Assembly (NCBI GenBank): GCA_916610825.1
Contig: OU744448.1
Coordinates: forward strand, 3,211,501 to 3,275,500
Length of the DNA: 64,000 bases
From: Haliclystus octoradiatus
Lineage: Eukaryota > Cnidaria > Staurozoa > Stauromedusae > Haliclystidae
Reading direction: 5' to 3'
The position numbers and the translations under genes are program-made. The notes under the pieces are model-generated. The model saw only the letters and a program-made list of their open reading frames with translations, was not told the DNA's origin and did not search any database. Positions within the stretch are counted from its first letter, which is position 1; each line of letters starts with the position of its first letter. This document shows positions 24,901 through 34,500 of the stretch, in pieces.

Positions 24901-27873
24901 AATTTCTGTATGCGATTTTATGTACATGGTGTGCCATATAACGATAGAGTCAAGAAAGGCACACCATTTTTGCTGTTACTTGAAGTTCACGTTTGTTAAA
25001 CGATCATCAGACAGAATACAATTAAAAACATACACACATAATAGTTTCTATTGTAAACTATTTAATTTATGATATGATATATAGATGCTTCAAATAATTT
25101 TTTAAGATTGTTAATTTTTTATCCTTTATCTAAATTATCTTCATCTAGCTGTTATTGACTGTATACAAGTACTGTATACAATGGAAAATTTTAATCTTGC
25201 AACAACATTTATATTTTTCAACTGTGATGCATAAATTTTGAGTCAAAATTTCTTGTTTTGATATCAGGAGTGCTTTTTTCAAGCAGAAAATGATTTCTTA
25301 TGTCCAATATATTTCTAAGCGATTTGGACTTGCAAAACAACATCACTTGATAGTTGAACAATTATTCAAGTTTTAAAGTGGGAATAAACCCCCAGACTAT
25401 CTTTACATATGTAGTAGAACCCGACGTGAAAAAAACAATGGCGTAATTTTTTTTTCGATCTGGAAATTATTTCTTGGTGAAAAGCGCCTTCAAAGTGGTG
25501 TTTTGACCCAAATGTCGCTGAGAAAAAAAAGGGATTGGATCTAGCTTTATGACGACAAAGTCACAAGTCGTGCGGTTTGTCTAACAGACTCAAGAGTGGG
25601 CTGATCACGCGACGTAATCTTTGAGGTGACCTAGCTCCGTGAAGTCACGCAAAAAAAATTTCTGACAAGCCTGAGCCATGAACAAACATATAAACTGGCG
25701 AATTACGTAAAAAAGATGCAATTTGTGATTTCAGGAGCAGAATAAAATCTATTGAAACGCTTGGTCGAAATAATTTCTTGTAGCGTCATTAAGCGCGATG
25801 AATCTGATATAGATTGCGGATTAATACAAATGTCAGGCGGTGCGACTGTTCCTTTGTGACTAGTCTAGTGACACATATTAGTTACGTATTCTGTGTGACC
25901 GCAGTACTTCTCAAATCTTAATTAGTAGACACGTACCCTTCAAAATAGCTTGATCTTACGCTATATAAGTTTTAACTATTTTTAACTCTATGATCTGCAA
26001 GTTGTTCTTGAGTAAACATTTCTACAAGATATCCTTTTCATGATCTAAATGTGAATGTAAACTGATTTGATTTGCACGGGCATGCACAGACGACTTTTCC
26101 TGGAGTATGGTACTGCAAAGTATTAATTTTACTGGAGTTGGTACTGCAAAGTATTAATTGTACTTTTTCGGATTTATTTAACTATCGGTATTACTAAATT
26201 ATTAAATAGACATTTTTCAACTATCATTTCAACGTTTAAGTTTGAAATTGATGTTCGTCTAGTAAAACTTAAACCATGTAATCGTATAGTTTATATGACT
26301 GTATAGATAGATATATTATACTCAATAGTCTAACAAAGTGTTCATCATTAATTCACCAAGCATTCAATATTTAAAAAACCATTGAGAATTCTTCAGTACA
26401 TTACACTATAAAATTCTATAAAATATCGGAAAATAGTACAAACATGATAGAGGGCTCGGACGTTCTTATTCAAGTTTACAGCCGTATACTAGAGCCACTA
26501 GAACTACAGTAATGCAGATTCTATCATTTGTCGGTTTTGCGGTATATCTTCATTGCATAATTTTTTATCCTCTCTATCAAAGTTATATGATTAACAAAAT
26601 TAGGGTTTTGCAATGTGAAGTCTCGTTCCTTATTTTGCATACGCCACAAAATTATTTTACCAGTCTAGTATTCATTCCTTCGGCTATAAAGTAGAACATG
26701 TTAGCATCATGTCGTCACAATCTGTAATTTATAGGATTAGTAATACAGTGCAGAAGTTACTTTGCACAAAATACCTTTCTACAGAGACGCGAAATCAGAT
26801 GGACGGATTTCGCTTCTGTGAAAAGAGGACTATAAAACCGACGGCTATGGTGTTCTTAATAGCGTTTCCCACCATACATTATGATTTTTACCCTCAAAAG
26901 AACACTCCATTTTCAGTGCAGACATATGCTTACAACAATAAATTCTACTTAGCTAGCTTTTGTGGTCACCAGAGAATCTTTTGATATGTGTTAAATATGT
27001 GTGAGAATGATATGTCAAAATATAATCTGTATAACGCGCGCTACGAATGAAATATTTTCTGATTTTTATTTTCTTCAAATTCGTGAACTTTAAAATCATT
27101 AAATCATCTGGAATTTTGCTACTCTTGAGTTTATATGTTCTTCCTTACCTCAGTTTTGTGGGGGAGAAAAATAGATTGCCGTTACAGAGCTACGCCATCT
27201 CAAACGTAACATCGCGTGATTAATCCGATCTAAAGTCTATTAGAAAACCACACGACTTGTGACTTTGTCGTCATAAAGCTAGATCCAATCCCTTTTTTTC
27301 CCTCAGCGACATTTGGGCCAAAACACCACTTTGAAGGCGCTTTTCACCAAGAAATAATTTCCAGATCGAAAAAAAAATTACGCCATTGTTTTTTTCACGT
27401 CGGGTTCTACTATATAGGTAAAGATAGTCTGGGGGTTTATTCCCACTTTAACATTCTCGAGGACTGTTTTTTAAATATGTAATATAAAGCACTGTAAATG
27501 TAAATTTACTAATTTTAACCAAATTTCCTTTTTATAGAACTATTTGCATAATAAAAATTTAAAAAAGTTGATTTAAAAAAAAGTTCAGAGATTAGGACGG
27601 ACATGTACATTATTTACGAAACAAGACATTTTTGCTCGACATAAGAAATTTCTTGCTCAAAACAAGCTAAACAGACTTGAATCAAGCAAAATAATCTTGC
27701 AAGAATTAAGATATTCTATGTAGTATCCGGATCATACTAGAGGCCACACATATCAAGGAAACAAGCGTGGTTTTCTACAATTGAAACAATAAATTTAACT
27801 TACATGAGTTTGTCTGAACATTTTGCAAACATAAAAGCTGCAAACTTATCGGCAATATCAATAAAATCTTCAT
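9832..27873 (-). CDS. Gene A: secreted EGF/cadherin-like mosaic protein, 16 exons
   Basis: Exons in coding order: 27804-27873, 24633-24789, 23857-23954, 22846-23258, 21947-22436, 20867-21108, 19789-19947, 19130-19382, 17888-18150, 15302-15723, 14513-14675, 13597-13831, 12727-12805, 11954-12003, 10588-10827, 9832-9953. They join in frame to 1151 residues plus TGA. Residues 1-23 are a signal peptide; 24-76 a seven-Cys module; 77-109 a six-Cys EGF-like module; 110-246 a cadherin-like repeat (TDLDA, PPFYINPKTGDV). Residues 247-988 are repeating beta-rich modules, including DFGxV...WVxQ blocks and H.S.S..AY strands. Residues 989-1151 form an unrecognised C-terminal region. No transmembrane helix was seen after residue 23, so secretion is inferred. 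It is not a family I can name. Gene B is a paralogue with matching phases, which supports every junction. An extracellular binding or matrix role is inference. Confidence 0.85.
10588..10827 (-). CDS. Gene A exon 15: C-terminal module, part 1
   Basis: 240 nt. VGSILGRNPSNNDIYGISHD then GKAYMRYNQ and RWTSIS; resembles a single propeller-like blade (known and unknown to me at family level). Conserved in genes B and C. Confidence 0.87.
11954..12003 (-). CDS. Gene A exon 14 (50 nt)
   Basis: Encodes NNLPSCYWSGPDGAFFN; gene B has IHLPSCYYSGPDGRHLQ. Too short to find without the paralogue. Confidence 0.85.
12727..12805 (-). CDS. Gene A exon 13
   Basis: 79 nt in all three paralogues. FYRQGFAWDDNVNPSVIHVC and GKK. 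Confidence 0.86.
13120..13318. repeat. Dispersed repeat with GGTGGCCAAATG motif
   Basis: ATGCTGGC.GGGCGGCCAAATG units repeat within the block; a related copy lies at 54340-54440. In gene A intron 12. Open frames here run on both strands and are repeat artefacts. Confidence 0.6.
13597..13831 (-). CDS. Gene A exon 12
   Basis: 235 nt as in gene B. QELSFFDTTP, KFQREGDF, IVTY, then a Pro-rich PVTPPTIAPTLPDG linker ending KPG. Confidence 0.86.
14513..14675 (-). CDS. Gene A exon 11
   Basis: 163 nt. YAYNASVIIMLPSYA and a VHRAIFQ end; genes B and C end EHRAIFQ and IHRAIFK. Confidence 0.85.
15302..15723 (-). CDS. Gene A exon 10
   Basis: 422 nt, same as gene B. Second module: VTIDFGNIL, then NDTRYW-like TRYWVGVGMYGG and MIWIGKTQF, then RPWLDL. 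Confidence 0.87.
15724..17887 (-). other. Gene A intron 9
   Basis: 2.2 kb with a SINE 1 copy (17629), a poly-A run at 16021 and a Cttgattcaag-type dispersed repeat near 16910-17040. No extra exon found. Confidence 0.6.
17629..17831 (+). mobile_element. SINE family 1, copy 2
   Basis: A box TGGTGTAGTGG, B box GGTTCAATCCC, same CCCGGTTTGTGGATAAATGA tail and long poly-A. In gene A intron 9, opposite to transcription. Confidence 0.82.
17888..18150 (-). CDS. Gene A exon 9
   Basis: 263 nt, same as gene B. Shared PLATAE, GTPS.LLTL.GSN and MIPGEQRKL-like, then LEILITKL..PC.IE. Confidence 0.87.
18715..18860 (+). mobile_element. SINE family 2-like, degenerate
   Basis: GATGGTATAGAGCAGCCGAA, GTGGCTCAACTCCCC and GGATGGAAGGGTCC follow the SINE 2 order with many changes. 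Confidence 0.5.
19130..19382 (-). CDS. Gene A exon 8
   Basis: 253 nt. VEPSLNLSVSS start, then a beta-sandwich-like IDHASTSETTAVAITLMISL strand pair; gene B has HHSSTSKAVAYNVSITI. Confidence 0.85.
19789..19947 (-). CDS. Gene A exon 7
   Basis: 159 nt as in gene B. LTVKDHHLL.(N/D)GSTH.IGIG ends in RVLWVEQTS, the W half of the DFGxV...W module. Donor AAG|GTTTGT. Confidence 0.87.
20763..20785. repeat. AC microsatellite
   Basis: About eleven AC units in gene A intron 6. Confidence 0.95.
20867..21108 (-). CDS. Gene A exon 6
   Basis: 242 nt. NIEQYQFMTVDNGVADKGSL and FYGNDRIVFDFGFVEV are almost unchanged in gene B; ends with the first DFGxV block. Confidence 0.87.
21572..21854 (+). mobile_element. 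hAT-like MITE family 2, divergent copy
   Basis: Ends AAGAGCCATCTATTTATAAG and AAATAGATGGCTTT, shared inner ATCACGTGACTGGCATCTGT. Flanks GGATAAAC/GGATACAC resemble a decayed 8-bp duplication. In gene A intron 5. Confidence 0.68.
21947..22436 (-). CDS. Gene A exon 5
   Basis: 490 nt. Beta-rich; shared with gene B are VLVPHI, GSFYHN, IEMTT.VK, PLASL-like and PVVYSVYPT. Confidence 0.85.
22846..23258 (-). CDS. Gene A exon 4: cadherin-like repeat
   Basis: 413 nt. SSRIGTTLTKVIATDLDA, then PPFYINPKTGDVIVDGQL, then IEAKN resemble cadherin-repeat signatures, but the final DxNDN motif is absent. A CPCAEI insert is shared with gene B. Confidence 0.85.
23857..23954 (-). CDS. Gene A exon 3: EGF-like module
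   Basis: 98 nt. ETDCGNGVCD...CKCHSCWKGKTC gives six cysteines in EGF-like spacing. Confidence 0.85.
24633..24789 (-). CDS. Gene A exon 2: seven-Cys module
   Basis: 157 nt, same length as in gene B. Cysteine pattern C..C..C.C then C.C..C, with shared SLYRFY/SLNRFY and CKCD.ICKR. No named domain recognised. Confidence 0.85.
24821..24890 (-). pseudogene. tRNA-like sequence
   Basis: GTGGGCCTGTAGTTCAATGG head; the T arm (CGGGG, TTCGATT, CCTCG) pairs fully, and the acceptor stem pairs at about five of seven positions. No CCA and no convincing anticodon stem. A tRNA pseudogene or SINE head; I do not assign an anticodon. Confidence 0.45.
24973..25014 (-). ncRNA. Hammerhead-like motif, degenerate
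   Basis: Helix I CTGT/ACAG, CTGATGA and a strong helix II CGTTT/AAACG are present, but one A after the second core is missing (GAAC). In gene A intron 1. Confidence 0.5.
25373..27451. mobile_element. TTAA-flanked inverted-repeat element, copy 1
   Basis: TTAA at 25373-25376 and 27448-27451 flanks long inverted repeats starting AGTGGGAATAAACCCCC. About 190 bp at each end is near-identical, then diverging. TTAA duplication is typical of piggyBac-class insertion. The 91-codon frame at 26709 is not convincing coding, so the element is probably non-autonomous. It sits in gene A intron 1. Confidence 0.8.
27804..27873 (-). CDS. Gene A exon 1: signal peptide
   Basis: ATG at 27873; MKILLILPISLQLLCLQNVQ is a typical hydrophobic leader, and gene B has the same LCLQ.VQT end. 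Donor T|GTAAGTT. Confidence 0.85.
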
Positions 27874-29261
27874 CTTTCTTCCTAAATTTGAATGAGAGAT
27901 AATTTTCTTTGGGTCGCACTTTTGATCAATTTACTACATTTGTCGTGTTTTTCGTTATTGCAGGTTTAGGAATTGTTTGTATACTATATCCATGAAACGT
28001 TGTAAAAGAAATATTTTAGATCTTTTATGGAATTTTATTAATAAATTATTCAACATTTATTTAACTTTAAATAACCAGTAAAATGTTAGTTTGTAAATTG
28101 ATGCACATCATAAACATGTTAGGATTAAAACACAATGTTGGGTAAATACTTTTGAAAACAAGTTATCCATGGGTGTCCACCCTTCAAGGAAGGTCGTACT
28201 CGACTATTTTTCTATTTTATCCATCTGTGCTTTCTTACTCATGACTTCGAATACACACCTCTCGTTATTCGAAAGAGAATTAGTTCCGCGAACAGAACAG
28301 TTTTCCCAAAATATAGCTTCTTCATTAGGTAACCAATGAGTCCTTCGAGCCTCATTTAATTACTGGAATAAGATACATAAGCTTTCAAAGTAAAATTGTA
28401 AACTAGATTAATTACAAAACTAAATCTTGCGATTTTAACATTAAATGCTCAGCTAATGCAATGTATTTCACATCACCAGCTACAGTACAATCATTTATAT
28501 ACTATTATTTAATTAATTTTCGAAATCCACATATCCACAAATAAAACGGATGGTTATGTCCACTAAAAATTAAGTCCAGGTACTTAAATTTTAAATGATG
28601 TACTTCTAAGTTATTTCTTGAAAGTCATGCCTTCTTTATAGCTTCAAGACTTTAAGCCTTCTAAGCAAGACTACCTGGCACATCTAAATGAGCCTAAGCT
28701 TTCTACCTCAAACGGCCAACGGCTTAAATTTCACTGGGAAAAGCGGCAAAAAACGATATTTGACACCTTCTATTCCTTATTCCGCGGGCCTGACCCACCA
28801 GTTGTTTATTTGCAAAACCTAAAATTTGAAACACCTGAACGAAAAGAAACTTCCTTTGTTTTCTTGAACTATAAGAGCCAATCATCATTCAGTTTATGCC
28901 GGCCACAGAGTGTTCTGCACTGTGATTGGCCAGTTAGATTTTTTCTGCCTAGTTCCTCATCGTAACGTCTGCGTGGAGTTGAGGAACGTTATGGAATGAG
29001 GCTATACAAAGCGGAAAAGTCTAAAAGCAATAACACTAATGATAACCTCTCTCGAACGAGATTGCATGACGAGGCTCGACACTAGAACAATGTGGATCGC
29101 AACTCGATCACGTGTTTCACCATTCCCTAGCTCCGTTAAGACTTAGGGTCCTATCACGTGATAACAATCGTTTTTTTACGATAAATATCTTCGAAATCTG
29201 AAGGCAAGATTCATAAAGTTTTTGTTTCTAAATTAAACATTTTTCCTGGACTATCACGAGC

Positions 29262-29942
29262 TATAAGCTGCGTTTACACGACAAGTGGATTTACGAAACC
29301 CGGGTGAATTTTAGTCTGGATCGCCCTCGCGTCTAGACATAAACAGGAAACCCGAGAGGAAATTAGTCCACTTAGCGAGTCTATCAGGACTTACGAAAGT
29401 AAAGATAGGAAACCCGGGTTTCTCAAACCAGACTTTGCAGAACCCGGGTCTTTTCGTCGTCTAAACAGAGATTTATGAAAAACCCGGGTTTACAAAAGTC
29501 CACTTTCATTTCGCGGCGATACGGCATGTAAATATTGGCAACCACTTGGGTCTGTTTTAGGATAAAATACTATAATTTAGTGAAACTATTCAATGAATCC
29601 GTTTATACAAGATAAAATCGTGAATAGCATGTATTTAAAATGTATAATTTACAAAAGCGGTGTCAATTCCAATGGAATTTAATTAGATATGAATAACAAA
29701 ACTTATTTTGAATGGTTTAAATAAAAAGAACATATCGATCTGAAGCTACAGAATCGAAGAATTATAAAAATCCAATTTCAACGAAAAACCGATAAGAAAT
29801 GATGAAGTTACAGCGCTTTATTTAGACAAAATAGATGAATCTAGTCTTGTGTAAACTGATACCCTATCCGAACTTTCTGAAAGTGGACTTTTGAAAGACT
29901 TTTGAAAACCCGGGTTTTTGCTTTCGTGTAAACGTAGCCATA
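29262..29942. mobile_element. Inverted-repeat element rich in CCCGGG
   Basis: Left GCTGCGTTTACACGACAAG and right CTTTCGTGTAAACGTAGCC are inverted ends. Inside, AACCCGGGT-type palindromes recur about six times. No coding frame. Between genes A and B. Confidence 0.65.
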
Positions 29943-30990
29943 GTGTTTCGAAGGCAATAAACTACAAATTGAATTTCGTGATTTGCAAAGACTGTTTTCC
30001 AATGTAACATGGATTAAAAAGAATGTCGTTGAAAGACATCGTAATGAAGATTATTGTGCATATTTGATATTGTTTTCCTGTTTACAAATCGATCATATTT
30101 CTTGCAAAGAAGAAACATATCCAAGATATAGCTTCATTATGGTAATTTTGATAACCTGAAATTAACGGCTTCTATTTTTGTAAATCTGCGTTTGGAACAG
30201 CTAAGTTTTCAGTAGGAGCTATTCTGATAAAATTTCAAGTTTCAAGGTCAAATATGTCGTTTTTTATACACTGCTTGTCATCATTTTTAAATTCAATTCA
30301 CAGTGTTTTGCTTCCTTTTTAGGAGAAATGTTACACTCTATTGAAAAGTTATGTCTCAAAGTTCACGGCTGAAATATCAACTTACCGAAACAATAATACG
30401 TAAATAAAAAAGCCAAGAGATAAAATTTAAAAAATTCCCATCTTTCAGGTGGATCACAAACGCTATTGCAGATTTCAGTTCATAAATTTAAAAGGGTGGT
30501 AAATTTGACACAAATTACCCTTTTTAGTTATCTTTGATTGCTGAGTAGTGTGAAAAGACGGTTCGTGAGACAACATTCTAAATTTTCAAATTTGCTAATA
30601 ATTTCATAAAAGGTAAAACCAGGTGGAAAAGGTGGAACGTCTCTGTATATATTCAGTTCCGAGTTAGTCCCTGCTAGAAGTCAGACAGGGTAAAAGTTTT
30701 GCAAGTTCAGCAGAAAGAAGCATCAACTTTAATATATTTATTAATTAAATCTAATTGTGAATGCTAATGATGAGTTTACAAATGATTATAGAAATATTAG
30801 ATTTTCGGAAATTTCCAAAGAACAAAAATCATAGGGACTATTTTTATTAATAATAAATATAAGTTCAAATGGGTAGAAGTGAGCCTCATTGGAATATGCT
30901 GTTTCTTATATTTAAATGAGATGTCGTTTTAGTGAATGTCACAATGGTATTGCTATTTAATAAAATTACATGATGTGAAGAAATTCATAG

Positions 30991-31137
30991 TTTCCTATCT
31001 AGTCCTATTGTGTTGTATTGTCTATATTTGTGTTCATTCTCCATTGTTTCCTGTCTAGTTTCATTGTGTTGTATTATTGTCTATATTTGCGTCCATTCTC
31101 CATTGTTTCCTGTCTAGTTTCATTGTGTTGTGCGTTG
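30991..31137. repeat. Tandem repeat, ~60-bp unit, ~2.4 copies
   Basis: TTTCCTGTCTAGTTTCATTG and TCTATATTTG.GT.CATTCTCC recur in order. Intergenic A-B. Confidence 0.8.
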
Positions 31138-31381
31138 TGATTGATTGTCCATACACCAATATAGAGTAATACTAATCTGAATCTATTTACAAAAGTAATT
31201 CTAAAGTAATTAGTAATTGATTACTGGATAATTAAGTAATTAGTAATGTAATTAGCTACTTTAGAGGCGAATTAATTAGTTACTATAGAGGCGCAATAGC
31301 TTTTAATGTAATTCACTACTTTCCAAAAGAAATTATCACATCACTGATTGCAATATGAAATTACTTTTTTTCCAGTTTTTA

Positions 31382-31500
31382 TCATAGTCTATTATCACAG
31401 CTATGATCAGTGCATTCCCAATTCGCTTTCAATTCCCACGTTGCACCTGGAACGTCTGAGCCATTTATTCGTTGTTTGTAGTACACTCCTGAACCAGTCA
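31382..31500 (-). CDS. Gene B exon 16: C-terminal module, part 2, stop
   Basis: 119 nt to TGA; GVYYKQRINGS...WELKANWEC. An ATTAAA on the minus strand at 31302-31307 is a possible poly(A) signal. Confidence 0.87.
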
Positions 31501-34500
31501 CTATGAAAGGAAAACATTGTTTAGTTATTCATGAAAATAGAAATTGTCCTCTTTCTAAATTATTTTCAGCACATTTCCGTAAATTTTATTACCTTGTGAG
31601 TCATAAAATTAGCCTTAAATCTGAATAAAAATAGAAATGGTCCACTTTCTATATAATTTTTAACACATATACGTATATTTCAATGGTCATGTTAATTTAT
31701 GAAAAGGACGATCTTAAAAATGTACATATATTATCTTTTGTTGACCAGTAGGGAATGTTGATGTCTTTAGTCGAGGAGGAATCAATATTCATTGCAAGAT
31801 TCGAAAGTCAAATATACAGACATGTTTATTAAATTTGGGTGTGGTAGCATGTTGGTAGCATGTTGGTAGCATGTTGGTAGCATGTTGCTAATATGCACCT
31901 GTGCCGAGCTTTGAAAGCATTGCTCTCAACCAGACACGGTCAAATCAATAGACCATAAATGGCGTACGAATTTTAGATTTCACAATTTTGGATTATCAAT
32001 GTTTTTATCCTTATAATTTTATTTGCTAGCAAATACTGGTTCATATTCTATAATGAGCTGCAAGCTTCAGCATGGTTCCCATTTTTGTGCAGCGAAGAAT
32101 ATACTTGAATTTTTGATAGTTGCAGAAGATTTTTATAAGTGCAATTACTATAATGTACGATATCAACTCTTTCCAAAGAAATCAAAATTAAAAATGTTCA
32201 ACTTTTTGTGCCAGGAAATGCTATGATCTAGATTTGAAGCCAGCTTTGGTATGATGTCGACAACAACAGCTGGAGATGACATTTTATTTTAAAATAAACT
32301 AAAAATACACTTACAAGCCCAGAGACCATTATTAAACGTTTGATACATATGAGAACGATTAGCAGGAACTCCGGGCTCCATTGTAGAGTTTCTTTTCATA
32401 ATGCTCGAAGAATCAATGATATTTTGGACATCCGCATAATCTTCATTACTGATACTTGTCCAACGTTTCCGTATTTGATCATACATCATATAAGCTCTTC
32501 TGTCATGTGATACTGCATAGACATCTTTCGTTGATGGATCTCTTCCTATTATACTCCCCACCAGTAAACTTTCACCTGTAGTCATGTGAAGTAAAGATTT
32601 CTGATTAAGACATTTTCGCAGAGCCGTCTATTTACAAGAGTCGGGAAACTCATCATTGGACAGATGTCAGTCACATTTTTGTGAACGCATTTTCTTACCC
32701 AGGCTTGCGAAATCTGAACAAAGACCCCGAAAAAACGCAAAGAATTCGAAAGACATTTTGTTTAAAAGCAAAACCTCGTTTAGTCATTGGAACGAAAATA
32801 GCGCTGTTTGAGCCTCAAAACTCTTAGAAATAAATGGCACTGGGTTTTGGTCTGCAGGCATAATAAATTGAACCGTTATATACTTGCTATAATCTAGGAA
32901 ATTGTTGTGAAGCAGGAAAACATATCCGTGTGCATAGGAGTCGAATCCACGATCTCCGAATGCCTGGCCTAGTGCTCTAACCTTTGAGCTACGCGGTCAT
33001 CTCATCTAACTTCACAACAATTTAAAGTCACTTTTGTTACGACACTGAGTTGATTTGTCAAGTTTATAGTGCGAGTTTTTAGATTCTTACTTCAGCGTTT
33101 TCATGTAGCACGCCTTCTTTTTATTCTGACTGTCGTCTCGAAAATAGCGCATTTTGTACAAATAAATCTTTCCGCCTATCTGTGTCCCAGATTGACAAAT
33201 CTTTCTTATCATTCTTCCTCATTCACATCCACCTTCACCTATCCAAATCTGTGTCAATATTGGTTTGTGATGAGAACCTTCTAATGTTAATAATTATTGG
33301 AGCAATTTATATGCAAGGAGTAGTACTTTTTTATAATGTTTTGTATCGTGAATTGTGTTTTTTACAAGTTTCTTTGTCAGCTATGTCTGACCAATAAAAT
33401 AAAACCTCAACTAATAGTTTTATTCAAAAGTCAAAGTAAAACAACAACAATCTGTTTAGGTGGTGATCTTTACGCAGGACACAAATCATCAGACAGAGTG
33501 ATGTTAGTACTCATAGTATAGATTAAGCAAAATTAGAATGTAAAATATTATATGAAAAGTATAGTATTATGTGTTCACAGCTACGTATATGTAAATCTAA
33601 TTGGCTAACAATTGTCTATAGTAATAATACGGGGGGGTAACTCCAGCTCTTCAGGGACAGGGGGGTGCCACTTTGGAAAAAGTTGAAGTACCCAAAAAGT
33701 TTAAACAATTCTGTTGATGCTACCCAAAAACAATTCAAAAATTTAAAAATGTTACCCAAAAAGTTCCAGCAGGTTGATTGATTTTAAGTAAATACACAAA
33801 AATGATGCAAAGTTTTTCAAAATTCTGGAATAGTCAAAAATAGGATACCCAAAAGTTTCAAAATTTGCAGAGAATTAAGTTCTACGAAATGAAAGTATTA
33901 ATTAAACGAATTTGAAAGTATTGCAAATTTGAAATGATCAGAAATTGCAGTAAGTTTTACTATTTTAGTCACCTTTTTTATTGTTGAAATGACAAGTAAG
34001 ATTTCTACTCACGTTGAAGGTGTCTTCCATCTGGTCCAGAGTAATAGCAAGATGGTAGATGACTACAAGCAAAAACGTACAATGGAAAATTAATAAAATT
34101 ATAGGGTATTACATTAATAATGATAAATATCTCTAGAAGTGCGGATTTATTTGCAATTAGATCTCATAGGCGACACTCATGCGTGACATTGAAAATCAAT
34201 GTCAAGGTATTCAAAGGCAAGTATGCTTTGATGGTTAAGGTGCAGCTTTATGTCATAGATATATATAATATAATTCCTTCAGGAATACCTCATCTACATT
34301 CATTCATTTAGGTGGATTAGCTCAGATGGCAGAGCAACCGAAATTCAGATCAGATCATATTTGAGCGACTGTGGTTCAAATCCCCCGAAGGTCAACTCAG
34401 CCTTGACTTTATCTGAAACATCAAATGAGTACCATCTGAGGATGGCGGATGGAATGGTTTAAAGGGAATAGCATTGTGAGTAGCTGCTGCGCATCGTTGC

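Larger units (their letters stand above)
27874..31381 (-). other. Intergenic region A-B
   Basis: 3.5 kb. Contains the CCCGGG element (29262-29942) and the 60-bp tandem repeat. Gene A's promoter should lie just above 27873 but no TATA box is obvious. Confidence 0.55.

Noticed and set aside
26709-26984. 91-codon frame inside the TTAA element
   Set aside because: The counterpart at 49402-49632 differs by indels and ends elsewhere, so there is no sign of protein-level constraint, and it does not resemble a transposase.
33460-33520. ATCATCAGACAG, the 5' half of a hammerhead-like motif on the minus strand
   Set aside because: No GAAAC or helix III follows, so I do not call it.
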